In this document: piece by piece, positions 33,052 through 41,871 of the stretch | How the letters are laid out: the number at the start of each line of letters is the position of its first letter | Numbering within the stretch: the stretch's first letter is position 1 | From: Lentzea albidocapillata subsp. violacea | GTDB lineage: Bacteria; Actinomycetota; Actinomycetes; Mycobacteriales; Pseudonocardiaceae | Assembly (NCBI RefSeq): GCF_900100275.1 | Contig: NZ_FNET01000006.1 | Coordinates: 62,001 to 126,000, forward strand | Length of the DNA stretch: 64,000 nt | Direction of reading: 5' to 3' | The notes under the pieces: model-generated | The model's input: the letters and a program-made list of their open reading frames with translations, nothing else | The model's database searches: none | What the model was told of the DNA's origin: nothing | Position numbers and translations under genes: made by a program

Positions 33052-33176
33052 GTCGGGGAGAAGTTTAGGCCGGGGCGGACCCTGGGGGTCGGCCCGCGCC
33101 CGACACAGCGAGGATGCCCACCGCGTCCGGATGCATGCATGCTTGTGACTGGCATCACAATGGCAGGATTCCTCGC

Positions 33177-34484
33177 ATGTCACTGCGTCTGCACGCCCCG
33201 GTGGTCCTGCCCTGCGACCCGTCCTGCGCCGTGTTGCGCGACGCGGCCGTGGACGTCGTCGACGGGCGGATCACCTACGTGGGTGCCATCTCCGATGCCC
33301 CCGCCTTCGACGGCGAGGTCCGTTCGCTGTCGGGGATCCTGATGCCCGGCCTCGTGAACACCCACGCGCACAGCCCGATGACGGTGCTGCGCGGCCTGGG
33401 CTCCGACCTGCCGTTGCTGCGGTGGCTGCAGGAGCAGATGTGGCCCAACGAGGCGCGGATGACGCCCGCCGACATCGGCACCGGCATGCTGCTCGGCGCC
33501 GTCGAGATGCTGCGGCACGGCGTCACCACCTCCGCCGAGATGTACTTCCACGGCCGCGAGCTGACGGCCGCCGTCCTGGCCGCCGGGTCACGGGTGGTGT
33601 TCGGCGGGGCGATCCTCGACGTGCCGGGCATGGACTGGAAGTCGCTGACCGACGAGATCTCCGCGTGGATCGACGCCGACGGACTGCGGTTCGGGCCTGG
33701 TGAGCGGGTCGAGCTGGCGTACGGGCCGCACTCCGCCTACACGCTCTCTGCGCCTCAGCTCACGTCGATCGCTCTTGAGGCTCGGGCCCGCGGGGCGCTG
33801 TTCATGGTGCATGTGGCCGAGTCGCCGTTCGAGGACGAGGCCGCCCGCGCCGAGTTCGGGTCCGTGCCGGCCCTGATGAAGGCTTCGGACGTGCTCGGCG
33901 GGCGGGTGCTGTCGGCGCACTCCGTGCACCTGTCCGACGACGACATCGCCCTGTACGCGGCGTACGGCGTCGGCGTCGCACACTGCCCCGGCTCCAACAC
34001 GAAGCTCGCTTCGGGCATCGCGCGGGTGCCCGAACTGCTGGCCGCGGGCGTGGCGGTCGGGCTGGGCACCGACGGGCCCGCGTCCAACGACGACCTGGAC
34101 CTGCTGGAGGAAGCACGGCTGGCCGGCCTGCTCGCGCGTGTCTCCACAATGGACGCGACCGTGCTCGGGGCCGCGCAGGCATTGCTGATGGCCACTCGGG
34201 GCGGGGCCGACGCGCTGGGCCGCGACGACATCGGCGCGCTGGAGGCCGGTCGCTGGGGCGATGTCGTGCACGTCGCCGCCGACGACCCCGCCTTCGCCAC
34301 CGGGCTGGACGCTCCGGACTCGCAGCTGCTGGCGAACCTCGTCTGGGGGTCCGGGTCGCGCCGGGTCACCGACGTGTGGGTCGCCGGTGACCACGTCGTC
34401 GCAGGTGGGGAGTCGACTCGGGTGGATCGGCACGAGGCGCAGGCCGGAGTCGCCGCGGTGGCACGGCGACTGCGCAGCGCCTAG
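33177..34484 (+). CDS. Amidohydrolase, MTA/SAH deaminase-like (TRZ/ATZ family)
   Basis: A 435-residue metal-dependent hydrolase. Metal ligands are visible as NTHAH (about 62-66), the His in MVHVAESPF, SAHSVHL and the Asp in GTDGPASNDD. This set matches the ATZ/TRZ branch, which deaminates S-adenosylhomocysteine, methylthioadenosine, 8-oxoguanine or s-triazines. The C-terminal strand domain (RWGDVVHVAADDP, VWVAGDHVVAGGE) is intact. ATG 33177 is chosen by the start of the composite domain. Substrate within the family is not decided. Its stop shares a CTAG with the next gene. Confidence 0.87.
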   Translation: MSLRLHAPVVLPCDPSCAVLRDAAVDVVDGRITYVGAISDAPAFDGEVRSLSGILMPGLVNTHAHSPMTVLRGLGSDLPLLRWLQEQMWPNEARMTPADIGTGMLLGAVEMLRHGVTTSAEMYFHGRELTAAVLAAGSRVVFGGAILDVPGMDWKSLTDEISAWIDADGLRFGPGERVELAYGPHSAYTLSAPQLTSIALEARARGALFMVHVAESPFEDEAARAEFGSVPALMKASDVLGGRVLSAHSVHLSDDDIALYAAYGVGVAHCPGSNTKLASGIARVPELLAAGVAVGLGTDGPASNDDLDLLEEARLAGLLARVSTMDATVLGAAQALLMATRGGADALGRDDIGALEAGRWGDVVHVAADDPAFATGLDAPDSQLLANLVWGSGSRRVTDVWVAGDHVVAGGESTRVDRHEAQAGVAAVARRLRSA

Positions 34485-35158
34485 TGCGGCCGCGACCGCA
34501 CGTTGATCTCGGTGATGTGGGCGTCGGGCGTCGCCAGCACGGCCGACGCCACCGCCCGCCCGATCGAGTCCGGGTCGATGTACTTCGACGGGTCGTACTC
34601 GCCGCCCTCCTGGCGCCGCACGTCCTGCTGCATCGGCGTGGCGGTGCGGCCGGGGTAGACCGTGGTCACCCGCAACGACGGCTCGTCGCCGCGCAGGGCG
34701 TCGGCGTAGGCGCGCAGGGCGAACTTCGAGGCCGCGTAGACGCCCCAGCCGGGGTTCGCGGCCAGGCCGGCGCCGGAGTTGATGAGCACGACGTGGCCGG
34801 AGGCGGCGCGCAGCTGCGGCAGGACGAGGTTGGTCAGTTCGGCCACCGCGAAGACGTTCACGTCGAACGTGCGGCGCCAGTCGTCCTGGGAGGCCTCGCC
34901 CAGCGGGCCGAGCAGCGCGATGCCGGCGCTGTGGACGATCACGTCGAGCCGCGAGACGGCGGCCAGGTCGGCACTGGCGACGTTCGTCAGGTCGAACGGC
35001 CACGCCTGCGCGCCGGGGAGTTCGGCGGCCAGCACCGACAGCGACGTCTCGTCGCGGCCGCCTAGCAGCAGGTCGTGGGTCGAGGCCAGGCCTCTGGCGA
35101 TGGCCGAGCCGATTCCACTGGATGCCCCGGTGACGAGGGCGACCGGACGATCACTCAT
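34481..35158 (-). CDS. Short-chain dehydrogenase/reductase
   Basis: A 225-residue SDR with TGASSGIG (about 10-17), HSAG in the NNAG position and the active site S...YAASK. It ends in SRPH. ATG 35158 follows TATGGT by 6-7 nt on the minus strand, so it is probably leaderless. The gene stands alone between the convergent amidohydrolase gene and the phoX pair. Substrate unknown. Confidence 0.87.
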   Translation of the reverse strand: MSDRPVALVTGASSGIGSAIARGLASTHDLLLGGRDETSLSVLAAELPGAQAWPFDLTNVASADLAAVSRLDVIVHSAGIALLGPLGEASQDDWRRTFDVNVFAVAELTNLVLPQLRAASGHVVLINSGAGLAANPGWGVYAASKFALRAYADALRGDEPSLRVTTVYPGRTATPMQQDVRRQEGGEYDPSKYIDPDSIGRAVASAVLATPDAHITEINVRSRPH

Positions 35159-35178
35159 GGGGCGACCATAGTGTGGCC

Positions 35179-35213
35179 GTGCAGCCACCCGTCACACGGA
35201 CGGGCGGCTGCAC
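35179..35213 (-). terminator. Terminator after the first phoX gene
   Basis: GTGCAGCCACCCGTC at 35179-35193 pairs with GACGGGCGGCTGCAC at 35199-35213 with one imperfect position and a 5-nt loop. It lies 13 bp past the stop of the minus-strand phoX gene. Confidence 0.7.
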
Positions 35214-35225
35214 CGGATTACCAGA

Positions 35226-37313
35226 TCAGTCGCAGATCTTGCGACGGTCCTTGCGCCACACCACCGTGACGGACGGACGCGGCTGCGAGGTGCCACCGTC
35301 CGGCCAGTGCGACACCGGGTTGTTGGCCGAGGCGCCGTCGATCTCGCCGGGGTGCTGCACGGACACCAGCACGAAGTCGTCCTCGATGACCGGGCCGCAG
35401 GCTTCGCCACCGATCGGCACGGTGAGGAACTGCTTCACGAAACCGCGGCGCCTGCCCTCGACCGGCACCGCGAAGATGCCGTCGTTGGACTTCAGGGCGT
35501 TGCCGTCGGTGGAGATCCACAGGTTGCCCCGCGAGTCGAACGCGACGTTGTCCGGGCAGGAGATCGGGCTGACCTGCCCCTTGTCGTACCCGCCGAAGTA
35601 GGTGCCGGGGTCGTTGGGGTCACCGCACACCAGCAGCAGCTTCCACGAGAACGTGGTCGCCGTGTTGTCACTGTGGCGCTCCTCGAGCTCCAACACGTGA
35701 CCGTGCTTGTTGCCGACCCGCGGGCTGACCTCGGTGGCGCCTTCCTTGCCGGCCTTGCCGCGGTCGGTGTTGTTGGTGAGCGCCGCGTAGACGCGGCGGT
35801 TCTTCAACGACGGCTCGACGTCCTCCGGCCGGTCCATCTTCGTGGGGCTGACCTTGTCGGCGGCGAGGCGCGTGAAGATGTAGACCTCTTCGGCGGTGAA
35901 GCCGGGCACGAACGACTTGTCGTTGTGCGCCAGTGGAATCCACTGACCCGAGCCGTCGAACTCGCCGTCCGACGGCAGCTTGCCGGTCCCGTCGATCTCG
36001 GAGGCCGGGCTGTCACCGGTGAACTTCGCGACGTAGAGCGTGCCCGAGTCGAGCAGGCGCTTGTTGTGCTCCCGTGCGCGCTTCGAGCTACCCCGCATGT
36101 AGCGCTCGTCGGAGACGAACTTGTACATGTAGTCGAAGCGCTCGTCGTCACCCATGTACGCGACAACGCGACCGTTGCGGGCGACGATGACGTTCGCACC
36201 CTCGTGCTTGAAGCGACCGAGCGCGGTGTGCTTGACCGGCGTCGACGTCGGGTCGAGTGGGTCGATCTCGACGACCCAGCCGAAGCGGTTGGCCTCGTTG
36301 GGCTCCTGCGCGAGGTCGAAGCGCTTGTCGAACCGCTCCCACTTGCGCGTCGATGCCGTGCCCCTGATGCCGTAACGCGCGTTGCGCGCCTTGGCGGTCG
36401 CGTCGGTCACCAGGTCGCCGTTCGCGAAGTACTGGTTGAAGTTCTCCTCGCCGGACAGGATCGTGCCCCACGGCGTGACGCCGCCCGCGCAGTTGTTCTG
36501 CGTGCCCAGCACGACCTTGCCGCTCGGGTCGGCCGACGTCTTGAGGTACTTCGAGTCGGCGGCCGGACCACGCATCTCGAACGGCGTGGTGAGCGTGATA
36601 CGGCGGTTGTAGCGGCGCTTGTCCTTCGACACCACCAGCTTGCCGCTGCGGTGGTCGCGCTCGACCTGCACGACCGAAAGGCCGTGCGCGGCCCACGCGA
36701 TCTTGACCTGCTCCTCGGTCGGGTTGTTCACGTCCCAGTTCTTGAACATGAACTCTTCGGACGAGTACTCGTGGTTGCTCACCATGAGCCAGCGGTTCCA
36801 GCCGGGCAGCGGAACGAGACCGCAGAAGTCGTTGTTGTAACCGAACTGCTTCGCCTGGGCGGCGGCGGTCTGGTTGTCGAAGTCGAACTCCGGCGCGTCC
36901 GACAGCACCGCGTCGCCCCAGCGGATGACGACGTCCTGCTGGTAGCCCTTCGGCACGACGACCGCGTCGAGGGTGTTGGGCTGCACCGGCTCGAAGTCGA
37001 GTCCGTCACGGTCGCGGCCGAACTTGAGGTCCAGGTCGAGATCAACGGCGGCCGGAGCGGCGGCGGCCGTACCGGAGAACGCGAGCGCTCCGGCGCCCGC
37101 GGCCGCGACGACGGCGCCTGCCTTCAGCATGCCGCGGCGGCTCACGACCTCCTTGACGACGTCGCCGAAGTACGCGTTGGCCGAGGTGTTGGGCGCCTCG
37201 TGCGAACACGCGTTGCCGCAGCGGTACTGGCAGGTGACGGCCTGACGCCCGAGCGGGTGGTTGGCCGTGAGCAGGGGCAGCAGGCGACGGCCCGGATCGG
37301 TGGGTGAGGACAC
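35226..37313 (-). CDS. phoX: PhoX-family phosphatase, Tat-exported (copy 1)
   Basis: A 695-residue protein of the PhoX/DUF839 family, secreted calcium- and iron-dependent alkaline phosphatases that release phosphate from organic esters. A Cys-rich stretch (CQYRCGNACSHE, residues 24-35) precedes a twin-arginine signal (SRRGMLKAGAVVAAAGAG, about 58-75). The core has the family segments WGTILSGEENFNQYF, PVKHTALGRFKHEGANV, YKFVSDERY and SPISCPDNVAFDSRGNLWIS. GTG 37313 follows GGAGG. A PHO box lies about 70 bp upstream. It is a tandem paralogue of the next gene, and both are on the minus strand. Confidence 0.92.
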   Translation of the reverse strand: MSSPTDPGRRLLPLLTANHPLGRQAVTCQYRCGNACSHEAPNTSANAYFGDVVKEVVSRRGMLKAGAVVAAAGAGALAFSGTAAAAPAAVDLDLDLKFGRDRDGLDFEPVQPNTLDAVVVPKGYQQDVVIRWGDAVLSDAPEFDFDNQTAAAQAKQFGYNNDFCGLVPLPGWNRWLMVSNHEYSSEEFMFKNWDVNNPTEEQVKIAWAAHGLSVVQVERDHRSGKLVVSKDKRRYNRRITLTTPFEMRGPAADSKYLKTSADPSGKVVLGTQNNCAGGVTPWGTILSGEENFNQYFANGDLVTDATAKARNARYGIRGTASTRKWERFDKRFDLAQEPNEANRFGWVVEIDPLDPTSTPVKHTALGRFKHEGANVIVARNGRVVAYMGDDERFDYMYKFVSDERYMRGSSKRAREHNKRLLDSGTLYVAKFTGDSPASEIDGTGKLPSDGEFDGSGQWIPLAHNDKSFVPGFTAEEVYIFTRLAADKVSPTKMDRPEDVEPSLKNRRVYAALTNNTDRGKAGKEGATEVSPRVGNKHGHVLELEERHSDNTATTFSWKLLLVCGDPNDPGTYFGGYDKGQVSPISCPDNVAFDSRGNLWISTDGNALKSNDGIFAVPVEGRRRGFVKQFLTVPIGGEACGPVIEDDFVLVSVQHPGEIDGASANNPVSHWPDGGTSQPRPSVTVVWRKDRRKICD

Positions 37314-37383
37314 GCAGGCCTCCGAGATCGGTCAGTGTGGGAACTGGCCGAACCTAAGAGCCGAACGAGTTCGCCAGCCGTCC

Positions 37384-37405
37384 ACAAGGTGAACGGCGGG
37401 CGAAC
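37384..37405 (-). promoter_or_regulatory. PHO box upstream of phoX copy 1
   Basis: On the minus strand GTTCGCCCGCC and GTTCACCTTGT are adjacent 11-bp direct repeats, the form of the PhoP box of Streptomyces (two GTTCACC-like units 11 bp apart). They lie 71-92 bp upstream of the phoX start at 37313. The match and the gene function agree, so control by phosphate starvation is likely. Confidence 0.7.
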
Positions 37406-37442
37406 TCGTACTACACCGCAACGATCACAGCACGCAGGGTGA

Positions 37443-39458
37443 TCAACCGATTTCACCCAGCTGACGACGGCCCTTGCGCCACACCGCGACGACCGACGCA
37501 CGAGGTTGCGACCTACCTCCGTCCGGCCAGTTCGAGACCGGGTTGTCGGCACTCGCGCCGTCCACCTCGCCGGGGTGCTGCACGCACACGGTGATCACTC
37601 GCTCGCCGATCACCGGACCACACGTCTCACCACCGCGCGGCACCGTGAGGAACAGCTTCAGGTGCCCGCGCTCGCGCCCGTCCAGTGGAACGCCGTACAG
37701 GCCGTCGTTCAGCCCGTTGAGCGCACCGCCCGAGTCCGTGGAGATCCACAGGTTGCCGTGGCGGTCGAACGCCACGTTGTCCGGGCTGGAGATAGGGCTG
37801 ACCTTGGACTTGTCGTAGCCGCCGAAGTAGGTGTTCGGGTCCGCCGGGTCGCCACAGACGAGGAACAGGTTCCAGTTGAACGTGAGCGCGAGCGCGTCGC
37901 CGCGCCGTTCGGTCAGCTCCAGCACCTGGCCGTGCCGGTTCTTCACCCGCGGGTTCGGCTCGGTCGCGCCTTCCTTGCCGGTGTTGCCGCGCTCGCTGTT
38001 GTTGCTCAGCGCGCAGTAGACGGTGCCGGTGCGCGGGTGCGTCTCGATGTCCTCGGGACGGTCCATCTTGGTCGCGCCGACCTTGTCCGCCGCGAGGCGC
38101 GTGAAGACGTACACCTCTTCCGCGGTCATCCCAGGTACGAAGGACTTCGTGCCCGCCGCCAGCGGGATCCACTCGCCGGAGCCGTCGAACTTCCCGTCAC
38201 TGGGCAGCTTTCCGGTGCCGTCGATCTCGGACGCCGGGCTGTCGCCCTTGAACCGCGCGACGTAGAGCGTGCCGTCGTCGAGCAGCGTCATGTTGTGGCG
38301 GCGTGCCGCCTTGCTGTTGCCGCGCTTGACCTTGCCGTTCGAGATGTACTTGTAGATGTACTCGAACCGTTCGTCGTCACCGGAGTACGCGACCACCCGG
38401 CCGTCGCCGGCGACGCGCACGTTCGCGGTCTCGTGCTTGAACCGGCCGAGGTGCGTGTGCTTGACCGGCGTCGAGTCCGGGTCGTTGGGGTCGAGCTCGA
38501 TCACCCAGCCGAACCTGTTGACCTCGTTGGGTTCCTGGGCGAGATCCCAGCGCTTGTCGAAGCGCTCCCACTTGCGCGTGGTCGCCGTGCCCTTGACGCC
38601 GTACCTCGTGAGCCTCGGGTCGTTGCGGCCGGCGGCGTTCGCGAAGTACTGGTTGAAGTTCTCCTCGCCGGACAGGATCGTGCCCCACGGCGTGACGCCA
38701 CCGGCGCAGTTGTTGATCGTGCCCAGGACCCTGCGGCCGGTGGGGTCCACGGAGGTCTTCAGCAGGTCGCTGCCCGCTGCCGGTCCGCGCACCTCGAACG
38801 GCGTGTCCAGGGTGATGCGGCGGTTGTACCTGCTGAACTTCGCCTTGTAGTGGCCGGAGAACAGCGATCGCTTGATCATGAACACCGACAGGCCGTGCGC
38901 GGCCCAGGCGATCTTCACCTGTTCCTCGGTGGGGTTCGCGGGGTCGTAGCCGCGGAACATGAACGACTCGCTCGTGTACTCGTGGTTCGTGACCATGATC
39001 CCGGTCAGTTCCAACGGGTCCAGCGGCAGGATCGCGGCGAAGTCGCAGTTGTAGCCGAACTGCTTGGCCTGCTTGGCCGCGGTCTGGTTGTCGAAGTCGA
39101 ACGCGGGGACACCGGGGAAGAGCGGGTCGCCCCAGCGGATCACGATCCCCTGCTCGTACCCCTCGGGGACGACGACCTCGTCCCTGGTGTTGACCGCGAC
39201 GGGCTTGAAGTCGAGTCCCCTGGGTGGGCGGCCCTGGGAGTGCTCGGGTTCGGCTGCCGCTGTCGCCGGCGTGGCGATGGTGGCGGCCGCCGCGACGACC
39301 GCACCCGCCTTGAGCGCGGTGCGGCGGCTGACCAGATCGCCGAAGTAGGGGTTGTCCGAGGTGTTCGGGACCTCGTGGAAGCACGCGTCCCCGCAGCGGT
39401 ACTCGCATGTCACCGCCGCTCTGCCGACGCGGTGGTTGACGAGTGGCAGAGGGATCAT
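37443..39458 (-). CDS. phoX: PhoX-family phosphatase, Tat-exported (copy 2)
   Basis: A 671-residue paralogue of the previous gene with the same order of features: CEYRCGDACFHE near the start, the twin-arginine signal SRRTALKAGAVVAAAATIAT (about 44-63), then WGTILSGEENFNQYF and SPDNVAFDRHGNLWIS. ATG 39458 has an excellent AGGAGG site, but that site overlaps the base of a perfect 14-bp hairpin (39470-39505). A PHO box lies about 55-85 bp upstream. The two copies differ throughout, so this is an old duplication, not an assembly artefact. Confidence 0.92.
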   Translation of the reverse strand: MIPLPLVNHRVGRAAVTCEYRCGDACFHEVPNTSDNPYFGDLVSRRTALKAGAVVAAAATIATPATAAAEPEHSQGRPPRGLDFKPVAVNTRDEVVVPEGYEQGIVIRWGDPLFPGVPAFDFDNQTAAKQAKQFGYNCDFAAILPLDPLELTGIMVTNHEYTSESFMFRGYDPANPTEEQVKIAWAAHGLSVFMIKRSLFSGHYKAKFSRYNRRITLDTPFEVRGPAAGSDLLKTSVDPTGRRVLGTINNCAGGVTPWGTILSGEENFNQYFANAAGRNDPRLTRYGVKGTATTRKWERFDKRWDLAQEPNEVNRFGWVIELDPNDPDSTPVKHTHLGRFKHETANVRVAGDGRVVAYSGDDERFEYIYKYISNGKVKRGNSKAARRHNMTLLDDGTLYVARFKGDSPASEIDGTGKLPSDGKFDGSGEWIPLAAGTKSFVPGMTAEEVYVFTRLAADKVGATKMDRPEDIETHPRTGTVYCALSNNSERGNTGKEGATEPNPRVKNRHGQVLELTERRGDALALTFNWNLFLVCGDPADPNTYFGGYDKSKVSPISSPDNVAFDRHGNLWISTDSGGALNGLNDGLYGVPLDGRERGHLKLFLTVPRGGETCGPVIGERVITVCVQHPGEVDGASADNPVSNWPDGGRSQPRASVVAVWRKGRRQLGEIG

Positions 39459-39469
39459 GGTGGTGGCCT

Positions 39470-39505
39470 CCTACGGTCGGTGCGGGAACCAGCACCGACC
39501 GTAGG
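39470..39505 (-). promoter_or_regulatory. Hairpin overlapping the ribosome site of phoX copy 2
   Basis: CCTACGGTCGGTGC at 39470-39483 and GCACCGACCGTAGG at 39492-39505 pair perfectly over 14 bp with an 8-nt loop. In the minus-strand mRNA the last bases of the stem (TAGG) run straight into AGG of the AGGAGG ribosome site, so folding could limit translation. It could instead be an operator. Confidence 0.6.
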
Positions 39506-39510
39506 CTTCC

Positions 39511-39543
39511 GTTCATGCTTTGTTAACCCACAAGTTGTTCACC
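39511..39543 (+). promoter_or_regulatory. PHO box upstream of phoX copy 2
   Basis: GTTCATGCTTT (39511-39521) and GTTAACCCACA (39522-39532) are adjacent 11-bp direct repeats of the PhoP-box type, with a further GTTCACC at 39537-39543. They are oriented on the plus strand, opposite to the phoX gene, and lie 53-85 bp upstream of its start. Confidence 0.5.
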
Positions 39544-39819
39544 CGCGAGCACAGCTTCGGACGGAACGTCCCTTGTGTCCGTCCGGTTGAGCGTCGGCAG
39601 TCCGGCGGCGACGACGAACGGCGCAGGCGAGAACTGTGAAGAACGCGGCCGTTTAGAGCGCCGCTCCGATCGACGTGCGGAGCGGGAACGGGATTCCGGA
39701 GGGTCTTCAGCGGGTCGAGCAGGCTGCTGCTCGGACGTTCCAGGTGAGAATCCATCGCCAGGAACGTTGCACAAAGGATCAAGGCAGCCGCACACACACG
39801 GTCCACGGGCCCGATCCCC
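39544..39819. other. Intergenic stretch without recognised features
   Basis: Open frames on both strands here are short, lack ribosome sites and have no membrane or domain pattern. I see no hairpin of note. The stretch separates the phoX PHO box from the HAD gene. Confidence 0.5.
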
Positions 39820-40470
39820 ATGAAAGGTACCGTTCACCACGTGGATGCGGTGATCTTCGACCTCGACGGCGTGCTGATCGACTCAGAGCAGGTGTGGGAC
39901 GAGGTGCGCCAGTCCTTCGCCGCCGCTCACGGCGGGGTGTGGACCGCCGAGGCGACCCGCGCCATGCAGGGGATGTCGACGCCGGAGTGGGCCGAGTACC
40001 TCGTGTCGGCCGTCGGCGTCCGGCTCTCGCCCGCCGAGGCGTCCGCCGGCGTGATCGCCGAGATGCAGAATGCCTACGCCGCGCACCTGCCGCTGATCCC
40101 GGGCGCCACCGAGACGCTGCGTCTCGTCTCGTCGCGCTACCCGGTGGCGATCGCGTCGTCGGCGCCCGCGGTGCTGATCAAGGTGTTCCTGGAGGTGACC
40201 GGCCTGCCGGTGCCTGTCGCGGTGTCGTCGGAAGAGTGCGCCGCGGGCAAGCCGTCACCGGACGTGTACCTGCTGGCGGCTTCGCGACTCGGGTTCGCAG
40301 CGTCTTCCTGTTACGCCGTCGAGGATTCGACCAACGGTCTGAAGGCGGCCCTGGCAGCGGGCATGACCGTGCTCGCCGTGCCGAACCCGCACTTCCCGCC
40401 CGCCGAGGACGTGCTGGCTCAGGTGCGGGTGCTGTCCTCGATCACGGACCTGCCGGACGCGCTGGCGTAG
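39820..40470 (+). CDS. HAD family hydrolase, beta-phosphoglucomutase-like
   Basis: A 216-residue enzyme of the subclass with a helical cap: motif I DLDGVLIDSE (about 14-23), motif II IASSAP, motif III Lys in AAGKPSPDVY and motif IV VEDSTNGLKAA. This layout fits phosphoglycolate phosphatase or beta-phosphoglucomutase relatives; the substrate cannot be decided. ATG 39820 is used, but GTG 39841 just before AVIFDLDG is possible. Its 3' end overlaps the convergent membrane protein by 52 bp. Confidence 0.85.
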   Translation: MKGTVHHVDAVIFDLDGVLIDSEQVWDEVRQSFAAAHGGVWTAEATRAMQGMSTPEWAEYLVSAVGVRLSPAEASAGVIAEMQNAYAAHLPLIPGATETLRLVSSRYPVAIASSAPAVLIKVFLEVTGLPVPVAVSSEECAAGKPSPDVYLLAASRLGFAASSCYAVEDSTNGLKAALAAGMTVLAVPNPHFPPAEDVLAQVRVLSSITDLPDALA

Positions 40471-41000
40471 CTGATCGCGGCCATGCCGATCGCGATGCAG
40501 GCGCAGGCGACGACGCCCTTCGGCCAGTAGATGTGGCTGCTGAGGAACAGGTAGCTCCCCAGCAGCAGGAACACAGCGCCCGGGATCGCCTTGAGGCGAT
40601 GCTTGACCAGCGCGCACACCACGATCGCGGCGCTGGCCGCGAAAAAGCACCACGCACCAACGGTTCCGAGTTGGTTGCCGATCTTGAACAGCGGCTCGTC
40701 GGCACCGGTGCGACCGCCGTTGGCCAGCGTCATCGCCCCGCCGCCGATACCCGCCAGCGCGTCCAGCGCGCCGTAGAAGACGACGTAGCCGAAGGTCGCG
40801 GCGCGGGCCGGGTAGCGGACGTACCCAGGGGCGTCGGCCAGCAGAACCCACTGCGCGGCACCGAGCAGCGGGAAGATCACCGCCAGGATGATGTGCATGT
40901 CCCGCCACCGCTGCGCGGTCGACGCGTCCAGGTGGTGCGGGTGGGTCAGGCCGATGCCGGCCAGCACCAGGCCGGGGAGGGCGACGAGCAGCGTGCGCAC
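40419..41000 (-). CDS. Membrane protein with about six helices, unknown
   Basis: A 193-residue protein from GTG 41000, chosen because it follows a TAACTT box by 7 nt on the minus strand (leaderless) and gives a clean first helix (VRTLLVALPGLVLAGIGLTH). A possible metal-binding THPHH follows this helix, and a Trp-rich helix and further segments come after. I do not recognise a named family. It overlaps the HAD gene by 52 bp at the 3' ends. Confidence 0.65.
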   Translation of the reverse strand: MRTLLVALPGLVLAGIGLTHPHHLDASTAQRWRDMHIILAVIFPLLGAAQWVLLADAPGYVRYPARAATFGYVVFYGALDALAGIGGGAMTLANGGRTGADEPLFKIGNQLGTVGAWCFFAASAAIVVCALVKHRLKAIPGAVFLLLGSYLFLSSHIYWPKGVVACACIAIGMAAISYASASGRSVIEDSTRT

Positions 41001-41094
41001 CGCACTGAAGTTAGCGGAAGCAGGGCTGTCGCTGAGACTCCGAACACACGAACGTGTCTGTGCCTGAACGGCCACCGCTGCCTAGCGTGACGGC

Positions 41095-41829
41095 ATGACG
41101 CAACGAGTTGCCGTGGTCACGGGCACGGCGCAGGGCATGGGGCTGCGGATCGCCGACGTGCTGCGCGAGGACGGGTTCGCCGTCGTCGGCTTCGACCTGC
41201 AGGAGAGCAAGGACGGGATCGTCGGCAACGTGGCGAGCGCCGCGGACGTCCAGCGCCTGACCGAGCACGTCCGAGCCACCTACGGCCGGGTGGACGTGTT
41301 GGTCAACAACGCGGGGATCGCCGGCATCGTGCCGTTCGAGGACACGAGCCTGGAGCAGTGGGAACGGATCATGGCGGTCAACCTGACCGGGCCGTTCCTG
41401 CTGACGCAGGCGCTGGGCAGGATCATGCTCGACCAGGGCAGCGGCAGCGTCGTCAACATCGCGTCCGTCGCCGGGCTGCAGGGGGTGGCGGACCGGGCCG
41501 CGTACAACACGACGAAGCATGGGCTGATCGGGCTGACCCGCACGCTTGCCGTGGAGTGGGGCGGGCGGGGGATCAGGGTCAACGCCGTGTGTCCCGGGTG
41601 GGTCAAGACGGAGATGGACGTCGAGTCGCAGGCCGGTGGGTACTACGTCGACTCGGACATCACGGACCACGTGCCGATGAACCGGTTCGCGGCGCCCGAT
41701 GACATCGCGCAGGCCGTGCGGTTCCTGGCGAGCGACAACTCCAGGTACATCAACGGCGTCGCGCTGCCCGTCGACGGCGGGTGGACCGCGGACGGCAGCT
41801 GGCAGAAGCTGCGGCTCTCGAAGCGGTGA
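41095..41829 (+). CDS. Short-chain dehydrogenase/reductase, FabG-like
   Basis: A 244-residue classical SDR: TGTAQGMG cofactor loop (about 9-16), NNAG (about 68-71), active site S...YNTTK and the C-terminal INGVALPVDGGW typical of FabG or sugar/alcohol dehydrogenases. ATG 41095 follows TAGCGT by 6 nt, so leaderless. It ends before a shared terminator at 41833-41865. Substrate unknown. Confidence 0.9.
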   Translation: MTQRVAVVTGTAQGMGLRIADVLREDGFAVVGFDLQESKDGIVGNVASAADVQRLTEHVRATYGRVDVLVNNAGIAGIVPFEDTSLEQWERIMAVNLTGPFLLTQALGRIMLDQGSGSVVNIASVAGLQGVADRAAYNTTKHGLIGLTRTLAVEWGGRGIRVNAVCPGWVKTEMDVESQAGGYYVDSDITDHVPMNRFAAPDDIAQAVRFLASDNSRYINGVALPVDGGWTADGSWQKLRLSKR

Positions 41830-41832
41830 CGG

Positions 41833-41865
41833 GAAGGGCCGCTCTCACGAGGAGAGCGGCCCTTC
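41833..41865. terminator. Bidirectional terminator between SDR and ino1
   Basis: A perfect 14-bp stem, GAAGGGCCGCTCTC with GAGAGCGGCCCTTC around a 5-nt loop, sits between two convergent genes, 3 bp after the SDR stop and 6 bp past the ino1 stop. Confidence 0.88.
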
Positions 41866-41871
41866 ACCGCA

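Noticed and set aside
35226-39458. The tandem phoX genes as an assembly duplication
   Set aside because: The two genes differ throughout in protein and DNA sequence and have different control regions, so they are true old paralogues.
39513-39840. Three open frames of 80-105 codons in the phoX-HAD gap
   Set aside because: No ribosome sites, no domain or membrane pattern, and they overlap one another on both strands.
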